From contig CM055115.1 of NCBI GenBank assembly GCA_029204225.1, forward strand, positions 9,916,665 through 9,980,664: a stretch of DNA of 64,000 bases, in the 5' to 3' direction. The notes beneath the pieces were generated by a model. That model had not been told where the DNA came from, made no database searches, and saw nothing but the letters and a program-made list of their open reading frames with translations. This DNA comes from Diphasiastrum complanatum (taxonomy: Eukaryota > Streptophyta > Lycopodiopsida > Lycopodiales > Lycopodiaceae). Shown piece by piece: positions 1 to 10,400 of the stretch. Numbering within the stretch: position 1 is the first letter of the stretch; the number at the start of each line of letters is the position of its first letter. The position numbers and the translations under genes were made by a program.

Positions 1-319
1 TTGTTATGATTATGATCACTGAATATGTTGCTTTGTATTTGTTGCTTAAATTTGTTAGAAATTTCATGATATGCATTTTAATAGATAAATAGCACATTGC
101 ATGTCATAATCGTAACACAAGAGCTCCAGTCATCAAAATCATGCATGTAGAATATAGTATGTAGTGCAAGTTCATTGTTCATAAAACAAATTGAGAGAGC
201 ATTTCATGTCTACATTGGAGACATAGCAGGTTGTGATATGAATGTTGCTTGATAATCATTTATCATAGATATCTATGGAGAATATTGGGAAACATTAAAT
301 ATAGATTGAGCTTTTACAA

Positions 320-604
320 GGAATTATTGGGGTGTAATCTCAAATGGACATGGAAAATTCATAATTGTAAAGAATCAACCTCATTGACATCTATTCCAAG
401 AGTAATATTTAAGATAGAAGGCTTATATCTAAATTGATGAATTAAATTCAGAAAAAAGTTCTTTTATCACTTTAATATGACAATATGTGAAGATGATTTG
501 GTGACAAGAGATAAAAATATAGAAAAATTAACTAATCTACTTGTATCTAGGGTGACACAAACACAACAGGAAATCCAACTAGCTTAAGAAAGAAATGTCA
601 TAAC
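320..604 (+). repeat. Direct repeat flanking the minisatellite, left member
   Basis: This AT-rich segment recurs at about 1,208-1,575. It starts with the GGAATTATTxGGGTGTAAT motif and ends with CCAACTAGCTTAAGAAAGAAATGTC. The two members bracket the 62-bp minisatellite. The right member carries about 80 bp of extra sequence near 1,250-1,330. I see no coding potential. Confidence 0.8.
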
Positions 605-1205
605 TGTTAGGCAAATACAAAGTTGGAAATGGACCGTAGGCAACCGCCAAGGCAACGGTTGTGGTCTATTACGGTTTGATATGAAGTTGGATGGACCGAG
701 GGCAATTGCCAGTTATTGAGTTGCAGTCTATTACGGTTTGATTCGAAGTTGGATGGACCGAAGACAACTGCCAAGTAGCTAGTTGCGGTCTATTAGGGTT
801 TGATAAGAAGTTGGATGGACCGCAAGCAACCGCCAAGTCAACGGTTACGGTCTGTTGCGGCTGTGGATGGAAAAAGACCAAAGGCAACTGCCAAGTCGTG
901 AGTTATGGTTTGTTGCAGTTTTGGATGAAAGGAGACCAAAGGCAGCCGCCAAGTAGCGAGTTGCAATTTTGGATGAAAGAAGACCGAAGGCAACCACCAA
1001 GTCAATGGTTACGGTCTATTACGGTTTGAGATGAAGTTTGATGAACCAAAGGCAACCACGAACGAAACGATTGTAGTCTAGAAGCGGTCTTATTATGGTG
1101 GATACAAAAGCAGTAGTGAATCGAAAGACAATGATTACAGTCTATATGCCAAAGTAATGCACTATGGACCGAAAGGCAATAGTTGCACTCTGTATGCGGA
1201 AAGGT
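605..1205 (+). repeat. 62-bp minisatellite, copy 1
   Basis: This is a tandem array of a degenerate unit containing GTTGGATGGACCG, GGCAACCGCCAAG and CGGTCTATTACGGTTTGA. Unit starts at 686, 748 and 810 give an exact 62-bp period. Flanking units are shorter or longer (about 50-67 bp), giving roughly nine to ten units. Each unit has complementary ACCG/CGGT blocks, so it can fold. Open frames through it on both strands are by-products of the repeat. The same array occurs at 58,592-59,192 and, shortened, at 27,000-27,245. Confidence 0.85.
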
Positions 1206-1207
1206 AA

Positions 1208-1575
1208 GGAATTATTAGGGTGTAATGTCAAATGAACATGGAAAAATCATAATGCTTTTTCATGCTAGTTGAATATCTTGCTTTGTAGATGAGATGTCAT
1301 ATAAGCAGTGATTAGGGATGAACAAGAATCCATTGTAAATAATCAACCTCATTGACATCTATTCCAAGACTAAATATTTAAGATAGAAGGCCTATGTATC
1401 TAAATTGATGAATTAAATTCAGAAAAAAGCTCTTTATCACTTTAATATAACAATATGTGAAGATGATTTGGTGACAAGAGGAAAAAATATAGAAAACTTA
1501 ATTAATCTACTTGTATCTAGGGTGACAAAAACACAATAGGAAATCCAACTAGCTTAAGAAAGAAATGTCGTAACG
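1208..1575 (+). repeat. Direct repeat flanking the minisatellite, right member
   Basis: Second member of the pair described at 320-604, with an internal extra block. It is non-coding, and the same arrangement is present in the right-hand copy of the long repeat. Confidence 0.75.
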
Positions 1576-2197
1576 TAATATCAATTACCTTGAGGATAAG
1601 TAGTGCACACACAATCTAATACTTGAGCTAGACAAAAGTTATTGCAAATCAAATGCTCGCTAATAGTATCACTATGCATCTTTCATTATCTTTTGGGAAA
1701 GAATACTATAGGGATTGTCTCTTATAGCATCATATAACTTCCCTCATCATGAGGTTAACCTCTACTGAGACATTGTTTATTAGGGACACATGTAGTTCCT
1801 AAGAATTATCGGCAAAAAAAAGAAAAATCTAGAAAGTTACCTCCAAAAAATCAGGTAACATTTAACAAATTTAAATTATCCTTTAGGATAGGATCATGAA
1901 TGGAAACTAGTATTTCAATACAAGGTTGGACTATACTATTCATAATGTTCTATATAAAATGGGACTAGACGAAAAATTGCATAGATGCTTAGAAATATCT
2001 GATATTTGCATTACAATCTAGGATCTTCATTATATCGTTAGATGATACCAATTCAAATGGATGAATCAAAGTAATACCTCAAACCATTTCTAATCTCTTT
2101 GGTGGACTATATGCATTTTGTTTTGTGAGTATGAATTAATTTCTATGATCTTGTTGGGCGGACAGAACATTTGTTCTATTCCTTATCAGCCCCATCA
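1576..2197 (+). repeat. AT-rich DNA upstream of the PBS, probable end of a 5' LTR
   Basis: No gene is visible. The stretch ends in ...CCCCATCA three bases before a primer-binding site, which is where a Copia 5' LTR should end with CA. The LTR start could not be found because no second LTR of this element is present in the window. The LTR assignment is an inference from position only. Confidence 0.4.
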
Positions 2198-2200
2198 GAT

Positions 2201-2212
2201 TGGTATCAGAGC
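2201..2212 (+). other. Primer-binding site (initiator tRNA-Met), dead Copia copy 1
   Basis: TGGTATCAGAGC is the exact complement expected for the 3' end of plant initiator tRNA-Met, the usual Copia minus-strand primer. It lies three bases after a possible LTR end and just before the gag remnant. Confidence 0.85.
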
Positions 2213-4273
2213 TTAGTTCAATAAACCAAGATGTCATTATGACCTTGGTTTCTTCTTCCAAAGTCATATGAATACTTTGTGGTAATGATCTCGACACAAC
2301 CTAACCTCACTCTTCAAAAGGTGATCGGTCATCTTCTTCAGAAAAAAAAAATGTGGAGAAAGACTAGCGGCCTGTCCATCAGAGACAAATCCATGGCCCT
2401 GTACACCAAGAAGAAAGACTATTCCAAGGGCAAGAATTAGGTGCAGCAGCAGAAGCCTCATATTCAACCTGAGAATAGTGGATCACACAAGAAGCTCTTA
2501 TGTAGATATTACAAGAGAGCTAATCAGGACATCAAGGAGTGTCATATCCACATCTACAATGAGGCAAATAGGCAACAACAGCAACAGCCAGACTCCTCCA
2601 ATGCGGCAGAATTCATGGAGAAAAATTCACACTTGTTAATGGCTTACAATAGTGGTAACAAAGACCGTGATAGCTTGTACCTGAATACCGGCGCTACCCA
2701 ACACATGACCTCTTACAAGGAATAGTTTACCGAGTATGCAGCTTACAGCAGAGATCAATTCATCTACCTTGGAGATTCAAGCACCATACGTGTGGAAGGC
2801 AAAGGGACAGTCAAGATCACGTTCAACAATGATCTTTCCATTTGTGTTCCCAATGCCCTTCACATTCCTCAGCTATCAAAGAACTTGTTATTAGTTTCTA
2901 AGATAACTGATGAGGGCTACATTGTTACTTTCTCATCTGATTAGTGTACAATATTCGAGGAAGATACTACTCTGACTAAATGCACTAGAGTTGAAAATCT
3001 TTATGTACTCTCTAATTCAGTTGCATTAGCTAGTATCTCTAATGAAAATGTAAATGCTAATGCTATTTTGTGGCATAGTCGATTTGGACACGTGAATACA
3101 ATATCACTTTCGTATATGCATTGTAATAATTTAGTTGATGGATTGCATTTCCCTTCTTCATTAGATAGGAAAATGCATCTATGGCAAAAGCTCTAGCCCA
3201 AATCACATTTCATCAAAACAAAGCATGTATTGGATCTTGTACATAGCGTTCTTTGTTGTCCAATGCCAACTTCGTCGTTAGAAAATGCAGTTTATTTTAT
3301 CACTTTCATAGATGATTATTCTAGATGTTCTGTCTACAGTCATGTTCATTAAGCACAAATCAGATGCCTTTGAATGCTTCAAGAGATTCAAGGTGATGGC
3401 TGAGACTCAAACATCTACAAAAGTGAAAGCTCTCTGAACTGATGGTGGAGGCGAATACCTTTACCACTCTAACAAGAGGTCCAACTACATGGCAAAACAT
3501 GGTATTAGAAGACAATTCACCACTTCCTATTCACCTCAACAGAACGAGATTGCAGATAGGAAGAATTAAACTCTTCTCAACTCAGCCAGATCCATGCTAC
3601 ACCAATCACATCTACCTGCGAAGTTTTGGGCACAAGAAGGTACTGCCACAGCCAGTTACATGTAGAACAGATCCAGCACCAAAGCCATCAACAACAAAAC
3701 TCCTTACGGAGTTTGGCATGGAAACAAGCCTAGTGTCAGTCATTTAAAAATCTTTGGTTGTGTATGTTTTTTCATGTTTCTAAATAGCTTAGGAAGAAGT
3801 TGGATCATAGGACAAATAAACATATTTTCATTGGCTATCTTGATGAACATAAAGCTTATAAAGTTTATGATCAATCCACCAATGTAGCATTTGTCTCTAG
3901 GGATGTAATTTTTCAAGAGCATACATACTATGATTTTAAACAACCATCAATAAAGGATGCTATGTCATTTCATCCTATTCTATGTAGCATGGATTCTTCC
4001 AACGTTGATGTTCTTTCTACAGAACCTGCAGCTACAGTTACAAAAGTCGAGCAACTAACAATACCTGTCATCATACCAGACGAAGCTAGCTCGAACAAAT
4101 CTGAAGAAAACCAAGAAGAAGCATCATCGCATCCCGGTCAACCAAGTGTCCGCAGATCCTCACGGACTCAGACAATTCCTGAGAGGTATACACCTCAGTC
4201 ATTCTGGAGTTCATCAAAAGAACCAGAGACCCTAGCCGAAGTAATTAACTCCAAGGATGTTGTGAAGTGGCAA
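2213..4273 (+). pseudogene. Dead Ty1/copia gag-pol, copy 1 (gag, protease, integrase; truncated)
   Basis: The domain order gag-protease-integrase identifies Copia. Gag ends in a damaged zinc knuckle near 2,500 (second Cys replaced by Tyr, His by Gln). The protease site near 2,685 reads LNTGATQHMT, with Asn for the catalytic Asp of the usual DSGA. The GAG-pre-integrase motif ILWHSRFGHVN lies near 3,070, FITFIDDYSR near 3,300, and the integrase C-terminal part ([18 protein letters not shown]) near 3,820. Several in-frame stops (for example after TSYKE at 2,723) and frameshifts make it non-functional. It stops at the first residues of the RT region, where about 944 bp are missing relative to the other copy. 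The same lesions occur in the right-hand copy. Confidence 0.9.
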
Positions 4274-4377
4274 GGCTTTCTAATGCGACCAGACAATGTG
4301 CTTACTTTTGCAACATTTGCAGGACGTCTCTTCTCCAAGAGTGTCCTCATTCTTGTAATCAGCTACATTAAGATGGA

Positions 4378-5352
4378 ATGAACCCCAGGTTCGATCCCAG
4401 AGATCGAACATGAGGTTCATCCACAAACAACTAAAACTTTCAAAGCCCTCACCCTCACCCCAGGATTTGAGGTACAAAATAAATCAGATTAGTGGTGTAT
4501 GGTGCAAAACTACTTCTTAGAAATAGAGGATGAACCCTGGGATCGATCCCAGAGTTCATCCAACTCACTCTTTTCAGGTTCTTGGTATACAATACACTTT
4601 CAACACGTTTTGAGTACTCAAAAATCTGAAACAACCAAGAAGAAATTGCCAAATCTTCCTATTCTATATAGGACCTCACAAGAAAGAGGGCCTCGCTGCT
4701 CCTATCTTGTAAACAAAATCAATTTTCTTGAACCCCTCGCAGCTCCTATTCAATGGTGGCGTACCAAGCTATAAAAACAAACAGCGTATTCATGTTGCAC
4801 AGTAGTGTGCCTCTGAAATACGAAATACGAAATCCGAAATAGAATTACAGAAGGCACAGCCTTCACGCTATCAGCTACCCATGTCAGCGCAGATCATGCC
4901 AGCTTATAATTGCGTAGATCTTGATTCCTGAAGGTTAAGCTATCTCTGTCAGCATTCCGAAGCAACGATGGCATGTTAGTGGTGGCGGACAATCAGCATG
5001 GGACTGTCAGCGATGGCCTATTTGGGTTGTTTTGTCAGTGACGGTCTCAGGGATGGCCTCAGCGATGGCCGCAGTAGGATTTTGTTGGCCATAGAAGCAA
5101 AAAAAAAATCATGGCTGAACCTTGGAATCGATTATTGGGATCGATCTCAGGGTTCATCCATGAGTTTTCCTATGTTTTAAACCCACAGGCCGATCCCTCT
5201 GAACCTTGGAATCGATCCCTGGGCTTGACCCCAGGGTTCATCCATGCGTTTTTCTATAGTTTGAACTCAAAGGTCGATCCCAGGGATCACCCATTGGTTT
5301 TTCCTTCATTGAACCCAGAGATCGATCCGAGGGATCGACCCCAGGGTTCTAA
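4378..5352. repeat. Cluster of imperfect palindromes with a GATCGATC core
   Basis: At least six related palindromic blocks occur at about 4,378-4,423, 4,531-4,562, 5,116-5,160, 5,201-5,243, 5,262-5,293 and 5,311-5,352. The consensus arm is TGAACCCTGG-GATCGATC-CCAGGGTTCATCC, and each block can fold on itself. Spacing is irregular. No gene is recognised in 4,274-5,700. Open frames across it encode only translated palindromes. Confidence 0.75.
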
Positions 5353-5707
5353 CCCATATTTTCTCATTACTTTGGACCGTTATTTCTCTTGGACCATTAG
5401 ATACGTTGCTCTTTTCCTGTGAACGTGGGCCAAGGTTTTTCGAACTACTTTTTACTACTATTCATCTGTGGGCCGGGGTCTTTGCACTAATTTATATTCT
5501 ATTCTATTCCGTGTGTGAAATGCAACTATCTCACGTATAAAATTTGTTGTTTCGAAGTACATAGATATTGTACTTTTTAGGTTTGAACCCTAGATCAATG
5601 CTTAATGAGGCAAACATGGGGGAGACATGAATATTTTCATAGTCAAGCTACATAGATTAGTGTAAAATGACTTTTATTGGGCCTTATTAATAAAATTTTT
5701 ACTTAAA
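5353..5707. other. No recognisable feature
   Basis: AT-rich sequence between the palindrome cluster and the next open frame. I see no motif, repeat partner or coding signal that I can support. Confidence 0.5.
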
Positions 5708-6340
5708 ATGAGTGATTTATTGACTAAAACTTCTATTCACATTAAAAAAATGCGGTTGTTTTTTTATAGAAACATAGTTGTTTTTAATTTCTATTGTATA
5801 ATGCATAATGGATTCATATGTTATTTTCGACAAGAAGCTTACAAAGCACATGTCTGTGCCAAAACTCAACATAGAGGAAAGCACTATAAAAAAGAATCTA
5901 GAACTTTGAATGAAGGCCGTAAAGATTCAAATGTGGATCCTACAACAAAAGGAGTATCAAGCTATTCATTTACAAACTTTCCTTACATTTCCTTGTCATC
6001 AACTGATAGGCAAAATCTAACTATGTCTAAATTGAGAGGTGATGACACATTTAAAGAGTCAAGGATGTTAGGAGAAGTCAAAGATTTGTATTATGATGAG
6101 AATGATTCAAATGTTGTGGTCTTCATAACTGAAAACAAAGGACAAACTAGATTATTCAGTGTCAGTGAAATCCTTTGTGTAGTTCAGCGCATAACTCCGT
6201 CACATTTACAAAATGAAATGAGGGAGTGCTTTGAGGAGAGTGGAAATTTGATTCGTACATTGTCTAGTTATTTGTTTGGAATCACGCAAGCATCTGCATC
6301 AAATTTAGTTCCATTAAAATGTGAAAATATAGTAATTTAA
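5708..6340 (+). CDS. Unrecognised 210-aa frame, distant relative of the 24.4/29.5-kb frames
   Basis: I do not recognise the product. The first 45 or so residues are hydrophobic and low in information and may not be coding. From about residue 115 the frame has a block, ML-GEVKDLYYDENDSN followed by FITENKGQTRLFSVSEI, that aligns with the repeated unknown frames at 24,355-24,756 and 29,543-29,932 (MLGQIRDNYYDED...TENKG). Shared residues include MLG, YYDE, DSN and TENKG. A Lys/Arg-rich stretch precedes it. It could be a captured host exon or a retroelement accessory domain. The lack of stops over 630 bp supports coding origin, but expression is unknown. Confidence 0.4.
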   Translation: MSDLLTKTSIHIKKMRLFFYRNIVVFNFYCIMHNGFICYFRQEAYKAHVCAKTQHRGKHYKKESRTLNEGRKDSNVDPTTKGVSSYSFTNFPYISLSSTDRQNLTMSKLRGDDTFKESRMLGEVKDLYYDENDSNVVVFITENKGQTRLFSVSEILCVVQRITPSHLQNEMRECFEESGNLIRTLSSYLFGITQASASNLVPLKCENIVI

Positions 6341-6815
6341 GGACCAAAAATGGATCTTAGAAGATCCACAAGGTTGATTGTGTGTTTGATTAACAATCTA
6401 TCACATACTAGTCAACCAAAAACAAGATCTAGTTTAGCAGCTTGATAGAAAACAAGTAGAGACAATCAAAACATCGATCAAGAACTGAATCCCAAGTTCA
6501 CACTTGTGAAAATCAGGCTGTTGTGCGGCCTGTGGACAGAGGTTAATGTGTGCCAAAGCTGGGTTTCATTGGAATCATTCACTATCATCATACAAAGAGA
6601 CAAAATCTAAGTTTCCTCTTGAGGCTCCAAAATATGGAGAGTGGAAAGACATAGTAAAAGACACTTCCTTTGCAAAGTTAGGTGAAAATCGAGCATGTAA
6701 TAAGGAAGTAGACTCAACTTTCTTGCCCTAAAGTGAAAACCCTAGCCTAGATCCTAAAGTCATGTTTGGTAGGTACAAATCTCATCATAAATCAAGGTCT
6801 AGATCCTACAAAGTA
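6341..6815. other. Left part of the pre-insertion locus, no gene recognised
   Basis: Continuous with 12,687 onward before the intact Copia inserted. It has short open stretches only (for example 6,546-6,731) with no recognisable domain. It may be LTR or leader of an older element, but no partner copy is in the window. Confidence 0.4.
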
Positions 6816-6820
6816 GGAAT
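6816..6820. repeat. Target-site duplication, left (GGAAT)
   Basis: GGAAT directly abuts the TG end of the left LTR and is repeated at 12,682-12,686. A 5-bp duplication is the normal footprint of Copia integrase. Confidence 0.95.
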
Positions 6821-7473
6821 TGTGAAAAACTCAGATCCAAAAGATGCTAAAGTTTCATAAAGATCTTGGCCATGGAAGTTATGCACATCTAGATTGAAAA
6901 AATGATAGAAATTGTGATGTTAAGCATACTAAACATCAACTAAACATCAAGATCTGATCATAAGCTTCCACAAACAGAAACTTGCTGTCCCTGTCCGTAC
7001 TTCAGAGCCTACAACCTGCATTTCACACGTGTGAAGCCATAGCAACAAAGAAATCACAATTCTAGTGGCTAGAATGCAAGATATGAACAAAAAAGTGAGA
7101 GAGAAGAAGATGGATCTTCAAAGAGCATAACATTCATTCAATAGAATGAAAATGAGATGTGTACATACTCGTGGAGATGGCTATTTATAGCAGCCATAGT
7201 GCCTCTTGGCCACTTGTCTTATGATAGGCTAAAATTGGGGTCCAATAGGATTCACCCATCTACCTAGAAATTTGGTCAAATAGGAATGCACCAAATTATG
7301 AGCCAATAGAAGAGCTCCACACTCGACCTCCTCTAATTAATGTGACCTCAAAAGTAGTGTACACATACTTTGGGCCTCTACATACATGTATGAACCTATC
7401 TCTAACTTTTATTTGGCCATAGGCCTACAAAATCTCAAGTTAGGAAAATACTACTAGTTGACAATTTTTCACA
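6821..7473 (-). repeat. 3' LTR of the intact Copia
   Basis: 653 bp, identical by eye to 12,029-12,681. On the element's strand it begins TGTGAAAAATTG and ends ...GTTTTTCACA. It contains the stop codon of the polyprotein in its first five bases. A TATA-like CTATAAATAG lies at 7,181-7,190. Confidence 0.97.
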
Positions 7474-10400
7474 CTCCCTCTTCAACTAGTTTTAGCATAG
7501 ATTTAGAAAGTACACCAAGACTTGTTCTATGCTTGAAAAATAAGTCCTTTCCCAATGCTTTGGTAAAGATATCAGCCACACATTCCTTTGATGGGACATG
7601 TTCAAGCTTGATCTCTTTTGCCAACACTTGTTCTCTCACAAAATGGTAAGCCACCTCGATATGTTTGCTCCTTGCATGGAAAACCGGATTGCTTGCTAGA
7701 CTTTGGGCTGAAAGGTTGTCACAAAAGATGATTGGACTCTCTGAAAAATCCAGCAATTGAAGCTCCATAATCATCCTCTTGATCCACACCATCTCCTTTG
7801 TGCATGATGTCAAAGCTTTGTACTCGGCCTCACTAGAAGAAAGTGATATAGTTGCTTGTTTCTTCGACATCCATGAGATAGCTCCATCACCTATGAAAAT
7901 AGCATGTGCATTTATGGATTTTCTATCCATAAGGTCTCCTGCAAAATCTGAATCTGAAAAACCAAATAAGTTAGGTGATGAGCCTCTATAAACAATGCCA
8001 AAATCTTTTGTTCCCGAGATGTATCTCAAGATCCTCTTTCCTAGTTTCCAATGTTCTATGCTAGGATCTTGCATGAATTGGCTTAATCTACCAACACAAT
8101 AAGATAAATCAGGTCTTGTGATGGTTAGATATATAAGAGAACCTATTAGCTTCCTATAGAGAGTAATGTCCTCGAAGGATCTTTCATTACCTCTTATAGT
8201 TAGCTTTACATGTGATTCCATAGGTGTATCAATAGGATTTGCATCTACCATATGAAATCTATTGAGAATAGAAATAGCATACTTCTCTTGTGAAATAAAA
8301 GTGATTTGAGAAGTTCTAATTACTTCTATTCCTAAGATATAGCTCAAAAGACCAAGATCATGCACTTCAAATTCCTTTTTTAGTGCTTTCTTGATATCTT
8401 CTATATCTTCCTTGTTCCCTCCACTTAAAATAATGTCATCCACATAAATTAGAAGGATTGTAACATCATTAGCACTAATTCTAAAGTAAAGTGAATGATC
8501 ATACTCACTCATAGTGAAGTTTTGAGAAAGTAGAAAAGAGTTAAGCCTAGCATACCAACTCCTTGGTGCTTGCTTAAGACCATACAAACTTTTTTGTAGA
8601 AAACACACATGATTAGGCTTGCTATGAGAAACATAGCTCTCGGGTTGCTCCATGTAGACTTCCTCTTCAAGATCTCCATTCAAGAAAGCATTAGAAATGT
8701 CTAATTGCCAAAGATCCCATCCATAAAGAGTTGCAAGGGAAATGATTACTCTTATGCTCACCATCTTTGCCACGGGTGCAAAGGTTTCCTCATAGTCAAT
8801 GCCATGCTCTTGAGCATAACCTTTAGCCACCAACCTTGCCTTGAACTTGTTGATAGATCCATCTTGATTTGTCTTTACCTTGAAGATCCATTTGCATCCA
8901 ATTGCACTTTTGCCCTTTGGAAGCTCCACCAATCTCCATGTGTTGTTCTTCATAAGTGCTTCAAACTCAAGATCCATTGCTTGGATCCATTCCTCTTTTT
9001 GCCTTGCTTCATCTACACATGAAGGTACATCAAAAGAAGTTAGGAAAGCATAGTTGGATCCATCCACCACTTGCTTACCTTTGCCATCATAAGTGAGCCT
9101 TGAGGGTTTCACTTTATGCCTTGGAGTTCTCCTTGGAATTTGACTTGAAGAGGCTTCTTCAACATCCACATCCAATGTGTCATCAACTCCATTGTCATCA
9201 AGCACATTAGTTGCAACAACACCATCATCACTTGAAACAACTTTTGGAATGTTACTTTCATCAAAAATGACATCCCTACTTGTGAACACTTTCTTGATTG
9301 AAGGAACATAAATCCTATATGCTTTGCTTACTTCACTATAACCAACAAAAATGCCCTTTCTTGAAGATGGATCCTCCTTAGTTCTATCATCAAGAGTAAT
9401 GTTGAAGTAGCAAATGCATCCAAAAGTTCTTAGAAACTTGACATTAGGCTTCATACCAAACAAAGCTTCAAAAGGGGTTTTTCCTTCCAATACAACACTT
9501 GGCCATCTATTGCATAGGAAATTTGCACACAACAAAGCATCACTCCAAAAAGGTTTAGGAAGATTAGCATTCAATCTCATTGCCTTTGCACTCTCACACA
9601 AGGTTCTATTCTTCCTCTCGGCCACTCCATTTTGTTGTGGTGTTCTTGGACATGTGTACTCCCTCTTGATCCCATGCTCATCGCAAAAGGCTTTGAATTT
9701 GTTAGAAATGTATTCACCACCATTGTCGCTCCTCAAGCATTTGATTTTGGTTGTAAATTGAGTCTCAATAGCAACTTTGAACTTGACAAACACATCAAAC
9801 ACCTCATCCTTGCTCTTTAGTAGATAAACCCAACAAAATCTACTAAAATCATCAATGAAAGTTACATACATCTTAGCACCTCCATTGCTAATTGTAGTAA
9901 CACCATGAATATCCGAATGCAAGAGAGAAAAAGGCATCTTAGATCTAGATATAGATCTAGTATATGGCAATCTATGTGATTTAGACAAAGCACATTCTTC
10001 ACAAACATGATTCAAGCAAGTAAGAGACTTGGGAAGTCCCCTTACTACCTCCTTTTTGGCTATTACCTCCAAGGCCTTGTAGTTGAGATGTCCCATCCTT
10101 TTATGCCATACCTCTTGAATTGACATTTGTTCATTTGCCATGCATCCAACTTGGTTAGCAACAACACATGCATCAAGCTTGAACAATTTCCCTTGCCTTT
10201 TCCCTTTTGCAATGATACTACACCCCTTTTTGATCAAGCAAGCATCACCATCAAACTCAACTTTGAATCCTTTGTCAAGCATTTGGCTTACACTAAGTAA
10301 GTTCTTGGTAATGGATGGAATGAGCAAAACATCTTTCAATTCTATATTCCTATTTGTAGAAAGTGAAATAGGAATTGTGCCAATCCCCTTGATTGTACAC

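Larger units (their letters stand above)
1..5028 (+). repeat. Left copy of a long direct repeat (partner 57,988-64,000)
   Basis: The whole stretch recurs in the same orientation about 57,987 bp downstream. It contains, in order, AT-rich non-coding DNA, a 62-bp minisatellite, more AT-rich DNA, a dead Copia element and a palindrome cluster. Single-base differences are sparse by eye (about four in a 300-bp sample near 2,650-2,940, almost none in the next 700 bp). Two large differences exist. This copy lacks about 944 bp found at 62,261-63,206, and the partner has an extra 41-bp tandem duplication near 63,427. Both copies are cut by the window edges, so the true repeat is longer. Confidence 0.95.

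Noticed and set aside
669-1029. Two 72-aa open frames on opposite strands (also 58,655-59,015)
   Set aside because: They are translations of the 62-bp minisatellite; period and composition follow the repeat.
4378-5352. Possible CRISPR or tRNA cluster in the palindrome blocks
   Set aside because: Spacing is irregular, blocks are degenerate, and no cloverleaf with conserved TTCGA arm and acceptor pairing can be built.
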